Below, piece by piece: positions 35,401 to 47,400 of a DNA stretch of 64,000 nt. How positions within the stretch are numbered: the first letter of the stretch is position 1; each line of letters opens with the position of its first letter. The stretch comes from Rhynchopus sp. YZ270_cl-10 (taxonomy: Eukaryota > Euglenozoa > Diplonemea > Diplonemida > Diplonemidae): assembly GCA_964035575.1 (NCBI GenBank), contig OZ037860.1:1140689-1204688 (forward strand). The letters are read 5' to 3'. Made by a program: the position numbers and the translations under genes. The notes beneath the pieces were generated by a model. The model was not told where the DNA came from. It saw only the letters and a program-made list of their open reading frames with translations, and searched no databases.

Positions 35401-38400
35401 GCGCACGCCGCAGCGAGCTACGGCCCCTCCACTGCAGAGGGCAGTGCGCTTGCCTTGGCGTGCGCGCTGCAGGTCTTGGAGGCAGAGCTCAACAACGGTG
35501 CCTCAGAGAGCGTGGTGGAGGAGAAGCTGAAGGCAGCGCTCCTTGCTGCCCAGGCAGGCACTGCGCACAAAGGTGTCATCGGCACTGCGATGGAGCAGGC
35601 TGCTGCAGAGCTCACCGGTACGTTGGCGTCCCTTCAGAGCAAAGGTCTTGATTCTGTGTCCGCTCGCGAAGAGGTCAGAAAGGGGATTGCCGCAGCAAAG
35701 CGTACCTGCGACGACTCTGCTGCCTCCGTTGAGAATGCGCGTGAGATTGCGAATGCCCTGAAGGTGATGGAACAGCGCCTTGCTGCAGGAGGTGTCGTAG
35801 AACCACAGGAGCTTCGTGCCCTAGCGGGCAAAGCCATGAGCGCTGCGTCGAGGGCACCTGGGGACAGCAAGGTTGCGTTGGAGACTATTGCGAATGAGTT
35901 GATATCGGCTTCGGGTCGTGCGTCAAACGACCCAGTCACGTTGTCTGAGCTGGGGAGGCTTCAACAAGATGCGGCCAAGGCTGCTGGACTGCCTGTCACC
36001 AACGCACGCAGCGAGATTGAAGACATCTCCGCTAAGCTGGAGGAGCTTGCCAGCAGGAAGGCCAACGGCGAGCCGGTCACCACCGAGGAGGCAGCACTGC
36101 TGTTGGAGACGGTGCGTGCCTCACTCGAGACCTTCCCTGAGAACAGGGCTGCCCTGCAGCCGCTGCTGGAGGTGCTGGAGGGGGCTGTCACCAGTGGTGC
36201 GAGCATTTCGACACACGACCTTGTTGAGCTTGCGAAGACGGTGCACAACGGCGACACTACCATCACCGCGATCCAGGATGTGACCGCTGCGATCAGAGAG
36301 CTTGAGACGAGCAGCAGTCCGGAGCTTGCCTCACGCAGCCTTGCGGGTCTGTGCAGGTCGCTTGCAGAGGAGCATCCAGTCTTGGCGCCTATTCTGCACA
36401 GCCTGGCAGAGGTGTACTCATGCGAAGCCACGGTGGAGGAGGAGCCTGCGTTCACCGCACGCAGCAGTGTCTCTGAGGCAGTACGCTGCGCACTCCACCA
36501 CCCACACCTGCAAGACTCCGACAGACAGCAGCTGGCACATGCCCTGAACAACGTTGACTCCTCTGTCCACCAGATCACCGACACCCTTGCTGACGCACTG
36601 CGTGATGCCAACGTATCCCCTGCACACCGTGCCGACATCATGGAGCTGATGGGACAGTCTGAAAGTGGTGCTACCGCTTGCGCCATTGCAGAAGGACTGG
36701 CTGCACTTGACACTGTCTCCCTAGGGGCCAAGGTGGGGACCAGCATCGACGCAAACCGCTCTGCGTTGACCGCAAGCCTTCACGAGATGAACACCACAGT
36801 CGCAACGGTATCTGGCAACGAGACCCTTCCAGACGAGGTGCGCCGAGCTCTGTGGGAGTCGTACGCAGCCACAACCGCGGCAGCACGCACCCGCAGCCTT
36901 CTTGGCAATGCAGAAGAAATGCCTGCAGAAGATGCGGACCTCCTGCGCCACGGTCTTTCTGCAGCAGAGCAGGGCAGAGGCGGCGAGCTTGGATGCGTTC
37001 TGATGCATCTACAGGGCAAAGAAAGCACGCCCACTGCACTGCAGGAGGATATGAAGGCGATTCTTACGGACACCTCCTCAAGCATCAGCAATGCCCTGCG
37101 TGAGGCCAACGCTGCAGCAGTGCAGAGTGCGAGCACAATAGAAGCACTTCAAACCGAACTGGACGCACTCTCTTTGGACAAAGAAAACCTTGAGACGGAG
37201 CTGCGTGCCTGCCATGACGCTATTGCTGGAGCAGAGTCGCTTCAGGCTGCAGAGCGCGACGCACATATCCTTGACACCCAAGCTGGAGACAAACGGGTTG
37301 TCAAACTTGAAGAAGCATGCGGCATTTTGGAAGCACAAATCCAGGCATTAGAAACACAAAACGCTGCCACCGACAGCGACGCAAAGAGAGCAGAAGAAGC
37401 ATTGATCCTCACATCGAAGGACCTAGAATCCGCCCAACTCCGTACCGACGAGCTTTGCAGCACCATCCGCGCAACGCTCAACCAACCAGGACTTTCCCCC
37501 TCTGCACGCGAAGCACTTCGCGCCACTCTCTTTGGAACACAACTCAGCGAGGCGGAGGCGGCTGCAGCACAGCTCCTCTCGCAGGCAGGAAGCGACGGGA
37601 CGGCCCCACTCTCTGCTGAAGGACGGCAACGTCTTGAAGCACTGTTGGAGGCGTCACACACCGTGCAGACCGCAGAGGAGCGCCAGGCGCACCTCGGGGA
37701 GCTGGTTGCAGCACTGCGTGGGGAGGGTGTTGAGCTTCACGTACCTGGCGAAGGGGATGTGGAGGTGCACAAACGGTACGACGACTTTGACCAGATGGCG
37801 CACGTCATCAGAAACATCTTGGCGCAGCCGGACCTACCAGAGGCCATTCGGGTACCCCTTGCAGACGCACTGCATGCACACAACCAACGCATGGAGAGGC
37901 TCGACGTGGTGGAGGCAGTGAGCGAAGGGTCTGAGACCGAGGACGACCCGCTCTCGCACCTTGCAGGGCAGCTCTCCGAAACTGCCTTGCAACTCAGGCA
38001 GGGCTCGATAGCCAGAGGTGCTGCAGAAGCATCACTCCGCACGATGACTGTGGCACTTCAAGAAGCAGGCGAACACAGCGTCGCAGCCCGCATCAGCGAC
38101 GCCGTCTCCCGCCCCCTCGACTCCATGACGGCTGCCGTCGAAGGTGCCGCCATCACCGCCGCCTCCGCTTCTGCAAAGGGTCTGCCCATCGGGGCCCGCA
38201 TCGCTCATCTCCTAGCAGAATTGGAGCTGTTAGAGCTCCGCCTTGCTAGGGGAGAGAAGGTGCCGGTTGATGTTCTGGTGAAGCTTCAGGACCATGCATT
38301 AGAGGCGTGTGGATATGGTTCAGGTGCGAGTGAAGCTGCAGCGCGTAGTATTCATGACAGCATCAGAGCTGCAGAAGGGATGCCGGAGCACCGTCAGCTG

Positions 38401-41400
38401 GCGGATACGGTGATGTCAGCAGCGAGGAGGCACCCAGAGCTGGCGGAGGCGATGGCGAAGACGGCGACGTCGCTGAGGCAGAACGATGTGCAGCAGGCAG
38501 GCAACCATGCAGGTGCAGTCGCAGACACGATGCGTGATGCACGCATCCTCGCAGCCGAGGTGGTAGAGCTGTCCCGCCGCTATGCCCTTGGTGAGGCAGG
38601 CACCGCTCTAGAGGAGGCCACGCAGGACACCATTGCCTGCATCGACGTCGTCGCGCAAAATGCAGAGTCAAACGCAATCAGCAGCAAGCTCGCCTCTGCC
38701 ATGGCTGGTCTGCAGCGCGCCAACGAGATGGTCTCAACAGACAAATCTGCGGCAGTCGCTGAGGCAGAAAAGGCGGCAGCAAGCTCAGAGGAAGGTGCCG
38801 GGTGTGGTGTCGCTGCGACAGCAGACATGGCACGGCGGCTGTGCACTGCCTGTCTCGGTCTTCGTGGGCGTCTCAGCAGCAGAGGCGATGTGGGGAGCCC
38901 TGCACGGACCAACGTGAAGTCTGTCATGCAGACGTTGTCTGTCGAAGCGCTGGCTGCATCCAGAGCCATTCCACCAGGTGCTGCAGCGGCAGAGGAGCTG
39001 CGTCTGTGCCACCTCTCGCTGGAGGAGGCTGTGCAGCTGGAGGGGCCTGCAGCAGAGGCCGCTGTGCGCAAGGCGGAGGCTGCGGCGAGTGGTGCCTCTG
39101 AAGCGCATATCGGGTCTGGCAGGGCCGCTGGAGCCATGAACGACGCTGTCGCACAGCTCAACAGAGACGACAAGGCGGCAGCAGGCGACGCACTTCGCAT
39201 TGCCTCCGACACCGCTGCCGCTGCCAGCGCCGTCACCACTGGCGACACGGAGGCAGCGTTGAAGCGCACTGCCAGAGGCCTCACCCGTCTCGTGGAGGAC
39301 CTTCCGAAGAAGCCTGCTGCCGTCTGTGCGCTCGAGGCGGACGTCATCTTCTCCCGTCTCCGCCGTTTGGCAGGCGAGCCTGGAGGTGAGGAAGCTGCAG
39401 CACGGATGGTCGCAGTCAGAGTCAATGAAATCCGCACCCAGCTGTGTGGCCGGCACTGCCCGCCTCGTCTGGGGCAGAGCCACCCGGCAGATGTGTACGC
39501 AGGGGAGCAGGCGGCGACACCGTCTGCGGCAGAAGAAGGTGCGCTCAAACTGGCACGCAAGCTGCGCACCCTGCAAACCGCCTTGGACGACGGTGTGCGG
39601 GTCTCGCGTGACGACATCGACGATGTGGAGGACTGCAACGCACGTGTCGGAGCCCTTGCCTCCACAGGGGTCGTCAAGACTGTTCTCCAAAAGGACGTTG
39701 CAGCCTGCCTCGAGCAGGCGTCGCTCTCCTTCGAGAACGACTACGCATCTGAGGATCTGCAGCGCCATGTCACTGAAGCGCTCGAGGCATGTGAACACGC
39801 CGCAACAGGTGCAGGAACAGCAAGAGCCACAGCAAGCGTGCTTTGGGGCATGGAGTCGCAGGCCTCGAACGGGAAGTACCCAACTGCAGCTGAGCTGGTC
39901 GCTCTGCACGAAGAGGTGAACGTCATTGTGAAGAAGCTGCCAGTTGCCTCCGCAGCGTCCTTGTCGCAGCTGAGCAATGGTTTGAAGCTTGCGGCGGACA
40001 GTGCAAAGCGTGGCCGTGAGGTGAAGGCGAACGAGCTTGGTGCACTGCGTGACACTGCCGCCCGTGCAGCGGGACTTCCAGTCCGCGAGCCTGTGGAGGC
40101 TGCAACACAGCCACTGTCGCGTGTCCTTACAACTGTGGTAGCGAAGCAGGGTGACGTCACCACCGAGGATGTGCGGAAGGTGTCAGCCGTTGCCTACGAC
40201 GGGATCGAGAGACGTCCAGAAACGAAGAAGCAGTTGCAAAGCGTCATCTCCCGCATCGACACAATGGCGCAGGCTGGGGCCAGCAACAAACGTGAGCTGA
40301 TTGACATTCAGTCCTTGGTGCACCGTGCCCGTGCTGCGCACGATGTGATCAGCATCGACATCGGCCTGCAGTGCCCCGATCGTGCATGGGACATGCGCAC
40401 CACCAAGGCCACAGAGCTTGCCGAGCGTCTTGTAACCGAAGCGCACACCGCAGAAGTCGATGCAGTGGAGGCTCTTGTCAAGGCCTCAGCAACAGAGTTG
40501 GAATCCACCAAGGAAACGCTCACAGTCACACAGCAGAAGCTGGACACCCTGCAGGCAGATCATCAAGAACTTCTTGAGCTGACTGAGGCTACGCACCTCC
40601 AGCACGACACAGAGAACAACGCAAAAGAAGCGCAGATGGCTGCCGCAAGCCACGAGATGCACCACCTCAAGGACGAGCACAGAGAACTTCAACAGACGTG
40701 CGTGCTGGAGGACAACCGCCGTGCTGTGCATGATTTGATTGTTGACGAGGCAGCGGCACGTGCTGAGATATGTGCTGAGGTGGCGGGGGCTGACCTTGAG
40801 TTGAACGACAGTTGCATTGCGACACTTATGGCAGAACATGGCAGGCTGCAGACACGCCTTGACGAAACGCAGGCTAATGTGGTTGACGTTGAGGATGCAA
40901 AGGCAGCGGTGAAGAAGACGTGCGAGTCGCTCACAGCAGACGTCGCAGCACTGTCGCAGCAGGCGGAGGAGCTAACGCAGGCACGTGCCGTGCAGGAAAC
41001 AACGCTGCACGACACACGGACAGAGCTGGCCGAAACAATTGCAGCACGAGACGCACTGCAGACTGATGTGGAGGATGCAGTGGCCGTGGCCACAGGAAGC
41101 CCACGTCGCGGCACCTTCTCCCCGTCCTCCCCCCTGCGTGCAGTGGTGCACCAGCAGGAGCGCATGGAGTCACTCTCACGCGACGTCGAACACCTTGAGG
41201 CCCAGACCACTACCCTCACCGACACTGTCCACACAACACAACAAGAGCTCCACAACGCCGAAACCGAAAAAGAAGGTCTTCTGGAACAACTTGCCACCAC
41301 GAACCAGGAGGCAACAGACACCCAGATCGCGCTGCAGGAGCAGGAGGCGACACAGCGGGCACGTGCGGATCAGTACGAGCAGGAGGTGGCCTCCCTGAAG

Positions 41401-44400
41401 GCAGGTGAAAAGGAGCTGCAGGAGTTGCTGCAGGACAACCAAACCGCGTTTGAGCAGGAGCGCAAGCAGCTTGAGCAGAGCCACGCAGAGGCGATGCAGG
41501 AGCGCATCTGCCTGGGGGACGAGGTGGTCGCGAAGTCAGACGAGAACACGAGGCTTGTGGAGTCCCTTAAGGAGCAGGAGGCGCAGCTGGCTGCCGTGCA
41601 CCGTGCGGCAGAGCTGGTGGAGGAGAACCTGGACAGCACCAACGCCGAGCTGCGTGCTGTTGCTGCCGACTTGGAGGACAGTGCTGCACGCGAGGCACAC
41701 CTGACACGCGAGGCAGATGCTTTGCGCAAGGAGGCGCAAGACATCCTGCGTGACAAGAACGCCATCATCGACGCACTCCGCCAACGTGTGAAGGACAGAG
41801 AAGAGACGTCCGACAAGAAGGCTGCGCGGCTGGAGACTACAGAGCAGGAGCTGCAAGAAACCCTGGCACAGCGCAGGGAGGCAGAGACATCCCTTGCACA
41901 GGCACGTGATGCAGTCCTTGCAGCAGAGGCCGAATGCAGCACAGTGCGTGCAGAGAAGGATGCAATGGAGGCGAAGCTGGCGGCAACTGAAGTGCAGCTT
42001 GCGGAGAAAGACATTGCCCTGTCTCAGATAGAGGAGGACTCGTTGGCACTTACAAAGCAGCTTCAGCACAAGGCCGACATCACGCCTGAGGAGCTAATCC
42101 GCAAGGACGCACAGATGACGGAGCTTGAACACAAGATCGAAGCATTGACGAACGACCTGACTGCGGCCAAGACAGCGAAGCTTGAAGAGGAGGAGGCAAA
42201 GACTGCAACACTGGCGATTCTTGAGAAGAAGGAAGCAGCGTTGGCAGAGGCGACCGCCTTGGTGACACAGCTGGAGGAGAAGGGGCAGAAGCTGGATGAG
42301 CAGTCTGAGCAGCTTGCGTCGGAGCTAGAGATCCACACGAGCGAAGGGAGCAAGCGCGAGGCAGACCTGGCTCTCAAGGTGCAGGAGGTTGACACAGAGA
42401 AGAAGAAGAACGAAGAGACCCTTGCCACACTGGAGGAGGTGCGCACCGAGCTGGCTGAACGCAACACTGCCCTCGCAGAGGCAGAGCAGAACCACACCAC
42501 GGCCATACGCGAGATGGAGCAGACCTTCCAGCAGGAGAAAGCTACCCTGCAGGAAGCCAACGTAGGGGCCACGAAGGAGAAGACGTCTGCCCTCCTTGAG
42601 AAGGACACTGTGGCAAACACTCTGGAAAAGACTGAGGCGCGTGCAAACGACCTGAAGGTGGCCCTGGAGGAGGCGACAGCAGACTCAGCCACAAAGCAGC
42701 GTGAGGTCAACGACCTGACTACTTCTCTCGACACTTCCCGGTCGGAGGCCACACGTCTCCGCGACGATGCACACAAGGATGCGGCCACTATCAAGACTTT
42801 GGAGGCGGAGCTGTCCGAACTGAAGGCGAACATCGCCGAGGCCACAGAACGTTCGCATGAGATCCAAGCCACAACGGATACTCGCGTCGAGGCGCTTGAA
42901 ACGGAACGTATCAAACAGGATGAACACGTTAAGAACCTTGAGAAGGAGAAGGAGGAACGCAGTGCGCTTCTTGTTGCGAAGGACGCGGAGATCCGGACTC
43001 TTGAGGAAGCGAACAAGAAGGTCGGCACCGAGCTGCAGGCACTTGAGCAGGTGTGTGCCAAAGAGAAGGAGAAGGCAGAGACCGAGACGGCTGCCAATGA
43101 GGGGGCTACTGTTCTTCTCGCTGATAAGGACGAGCAGATACGCACCCTGACAGAGGCGACGACTGCGCAAGCTGCTGAACTTGAGGCACTTGAGCAAGTG
43201 TGTGCCAAGGAGAAGGAGAAGGCAGAGACTGAGACAGCAGCCAATGAGGAAACCACTGTTCTTCTTGCTGCCAAGGACGAGCAGATACGCACCCTCACGG
43301 AAGCGACGACTGCACAGGCTGCTGAACTCGAGGCACTTGAGCAGGTGTGTGCCAAGGAGAAGGAGAAGGCAGAGACCGAGACGGCTGCCAATGAGGAAAC
43401 TACCCTTCTTCTTGCTGCAAAGGACGAGCAGATACTCACCCTGACAGAGGCGACGACTGCACAGGCTGCCGAGCTTGAAGTACTTGAGCAAGTGTGTGCC
43501 AAGGAGAAGGAGAAGGCAGAGACTGAGACGGCCGTCAATGAGGAAACTACTGTTCTTCTTGCTGCCAAGGACGAGCAGATACGCACCCTCACGGAAGCGA
43601 CGACTGCGCAGGCTGCTGAACTCGAGGCACTTGAGCAGGTGTGTGCCAAGGAGAAGGAGAAGGCAGAGACCGAGACAGCTGCCAATGAGGAAACTACCCT
43701 TCTTCTTGCTGCAAAGGACGAGCAGATCCGCACCCTGACGGAGGAAGCAACGGCAGCTGCCGATGAGCTGACTGCCTTTGAACGCAAGACACAGGAGGAC
43801 GTGGACGCTAGGGAGGCACAGACACAGGCACTCCACGCAGACACAACCGCCCTGACAGCTGAGAAGCAGGAACTGACCACAAAGGTGAAAGCCCTCGAGG
43901 ACGACCTTGCCTCCCTGCAGGCCAAGGAGGATGAGCTGGCGGCATGCAAAGTGCAGATTGCCGAGCTCGAGACTACCCAGGCAGAGCTTGTGTCGGAGTG
44001 CGACAAAGCACGTCTGCTGCACGAGAAGCTTATCACCCTGGAGGCCACGTCGACAGAGCAGTGGGACAAGATCCAAGACATGCAGCAGGAGGGCGACCAC
44101 CTGAGCAGCGATCTCGTGCAAAAGGAAAAGGAGGTCGACGTGTACAAGGTGGCGGCAGCCAAGGCAGAGGAGACTATCCGGGAGCTCAAGGAGGAACGCG
44201 AAATGCTGCAGGGACGTACTCAGCACTCCGAGGGGCTTGGCAACGAAATCCGAGAGACGCGTGAGCTTCTGTCAACAAGCGAGGCATCCCTGCATACGAT
44301 GCAGCGCGACAACCAGGGCATGCAGTCACGGAACGACGAGCTGGCGCATGAGCTTGCCGTCACGACACAGGAGCTGCAGGCCGCAAAGGCAGAGCTTGCG

Positions 44401-47400
44401 ACGCTGGAAGGTGCTCTGAGTGGCGAGGTGCATGACGAGCAGGGTTTGCCACCTCTTGTGTCCAAGGTTGCGAGGTTGGATGCGCAGGCGAAGCAGCAGT
44501 GGGAACGCATCCAGGACCTCGAGCAGGAGGCTGCGGCACTGAAGACGGAACATGGCAATGCTGAAGCTCAGCGCGACGTTGCGCACACAGCTGTGGAGGA
44601 GCTGCAGGCGACGTGCGAGGAGCTGAGGGCAGAGAACACGACGATGACGTCAGAGGTGGCGACACTCAAGGCCAACGACGCTGAGCTGACCCGCGGCTTC
44701 GAAGAAGCGACAGACATGCTGACACAACTCGAGGACGAGAAGACGGCTCTGTCGGAGCAGGTCGCCGAGCAGTCCACCTCCCTCGAGAAGGCCGCAGAGG
44801 ACACCACACAGCTGCAACAGGACCTGCAGGAGAAGACACAGCAACTACAACAGGCGGAGGAAGAGATCAAGCTCGCGACCGTCACCACAGGATCCGAAAT
44901 GAAGGCAATCAAGGACGAAACCCGCCGCCAATCTGCGGTCCTTCTGAAGCAGATGGAGAAGACCCGCCAGACATGCGTCCTCAGTCTCGACGTTGCTGAC
45001 ACAACAGACGGGCAGGCGAAGGAGCTGCAACTCCTCACCACTGGACAGGGCACTGTGCACTGGGCTGTCCTCCCTGTTGCCGAGGACGAGGCCTGCGATG
45101 TTGCGACCATGCGGGCCTCCATCTCACCACAGGCACTGCTCCGTGGCCTGGAGGGGGCACACGAAGGAGGGAGCACTGTAGCGCAGCCTCTTGTGAAGGG
45201 GTGTGCGGTGTTGGTGTCCGACGATGGGGTGGAGGTCCTTGAGGGCACGGTGGAGCAGTACACTGCGGGCGACGAGGGTGCGCTGCTCAACATCGAGGGC
45301 GAGACGTTGGAGGTGCCTATCGACCACATCTCGCTGCCCTCGGGTGCCAACACACTGGCACTGCGGCAGCGCCTCGCCGTCGAGCCCCGCCAGCACTACG
45401 TCGCTGTCGCAGCCGGCCTTGCAAACGACGCTGTGCACGTCTCCGCACGCTTCACCCTTGGCGGCACGCTCTCGCTCCTGCCCATCACTGCAGGCATGGT
45501 CTTCCCCTACGGCGAGGTCAAGCCTGCCCTTGAGCTTGCAGCAGAGTCCGCATGGGTGAGCAGCGACACAGGTGGTGCGGTGCAGTGCAGCCTTGCCTAC
45601 ACCATCATGCAAGCAGGGCAGGGAACGTCCGCCGCAACAAGCCCAATCTTCCGCAGAGAGAACGCACTCTGTGCAGGAAGCTGGGCTGTCCCCACTGCAC
45701 CAACGTCACAGCCACAGCCGCTGCGCTCTGGACCACTGCCCAACGTCCCTGGTGGTGTTGTGGACGTAGTATTGACAGCAGCCCCGCTGGACCCGAATGT
45801 GGAGAACCTGCATACTAGCGACTGTGTTGTTGTCGAAGGTGTGGCCATCCCTCCGGCCCCGGAGCCGCGTGTGGTGCGCAGTGTGGTGCGACGTGAGCCG
45901 CAAGGGTGCAGGGTGGACCTGCTTGTGGAAGGCGGTCCTGGTGTGGCGCACTGCTGTGTCATGCCGGACGTGAAGTCGCTGCCGCAGCTGAGTGTCGAGA
46001 AGGTGCTCGAACGCTCGCGTGCGGCAGAGCCCTGCACAGCATCAGCACGCATGTTGCCCGGTGTGCCCGCAGAGATTGCTGTCCTCGGCCTCCCGCAGTG
46101 CGGTGGCCAGATGCTTGTCTACGTCGTACTCGAGGACGCACTCACAGAGCAGGCCGTAGACATGAAGAAGGTCCCCTTCTCCCTTCTCCCAACACAGCCG
46201 ACAGTCGCAGTCACCGCCTCGCATGCAAAAGAGGGCAAGCTCACACTGAACCTGACCTCCACTGCCGACTGCAACGTGGCCTTCGTTGTGACCAAGAGTG
46301 GGGAAAGCTTTCCACCAGAATCCCATGCCATTCCGTTTAACGTTCGCGCGCAGGTTCAAGGATTGAAGAGTGCGACTGGGCTGAACGGGAAGCACGGGGT
46401 TGTGATCCCACAGCAGGCGAAGAAGACACCCGAGAACACTGTGCTCTTCAGTGTCGAGGGTGAGGCGATGCCAAGGGCAATCAAGCCGCAGAACCTGTTC
46501 AGGACTGCACCGACCGCAGACGAGTTTAATGTGGGAGTGGAGGTCACTGTGTGTGGCCTACCTGACGGGGACGCGATGAACGATGCACGGGGCTTTGTTG
46601 TGAGTGCAGACACAGACTCGAACACTGTCCTGGTGAGCTTCAAGGACATGAAGCGTGCGATGCGTCCAGTGAACCTGTCGCAGGCAGGCACCCATGCTGC
46701 GGGGTGTGCGGTGGTGGAGCTGTCTACCGATACGTTTGAGGTCACGCAGGGCGCGTCCACGGTGGACATCGAGCTGGGCATTGAGCCTGAACAGGAGTAT
46801 GTCCTGCACATGGTGCCACAGCACGCAAACGTGACACGTGCAGACCTGCACTCCACCCAAGAGTTGCTGTCGTGCTCTGGTGCCTACACAGCAGTGCCGT
46901 TCAGCACAGCACCCCCGTCAACGTGCAGCATCAGTGGAGTGGAGGTGGTGCCAAGCAGCGTGCACGCAAGCCTCCGCCTCACGGCGCACAGCAGAGGTGT
47001 GCTCTTCTGGGGCGTTCTTGCTATGGATGGTGCTGGTGGGGATGCCGACTGTGCCGCACGTCTTGTTGCCTCCCTTGAGCAGGAGGGCGACGCTGCCGCA
47101 GCAGGCTTCGCAGCCACAGGCATAACAGGGCTTGTCCCCGAGGTCTCGCATGCTGTCAAGATGGAGGCGCTTGCGGCGGGCACGCAGTACAAGGTGCTGC
47201 TGTGCCCACGCACAGAGGATAGCCATGCACAGGACCCACCGGTCCTGGTGGAACGCTTCTGCACGCTGGTCTCCGTCCCACGCGTCATGAACCTCTCCCT
47301 GTCGAAGGTCACACCCACCTCAGTTACCTTTGGGTACGACATGACGGGTGCAGGCAGGCTGTCGTACTGTGTTGTACAGGCAGGCTTCCAGGCTGAACAC

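Larger units (their letters stand above)
23270..40420 (+). repeat. six helical super-repeats within the giant protein
   Basis: Super-repeat heads lie near 23270, 25810, 27810, 30940, 34130 and 38190. Each begins with a pattern like LxxGExVxxEEVxxLRxxA, then GLGxGxxE. Each also has an RHPE-type helix pair and an AAGCGxxAAxxxARRxSxAC segment, and most have an Ala-rich segment with EPGGDEAA and PSAGE motifs. Some add the module described at 24852. Composition (Ala, Glu, Leu, Arg with regular hydrophobic spacing) predicts bundled helices rather than extended coiled coil. I do not recognise a named repeat family; talin-like or other helical-bundle rods are possible analogues only. Confidence 0.75.

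Noticed and set aside
42063-44189. 708-codon minus-strand open frame antisense to the giant gene (and similar ones at 23667-24812, 25287-26684, 33018-34430)
   Set aside because: Low-complexity Ser/Ala/Cys-rich shadows produced by the GC-rich Ala/Glu/Leu codon pattern of the plus strand. They mirror its repeats and show no domains.
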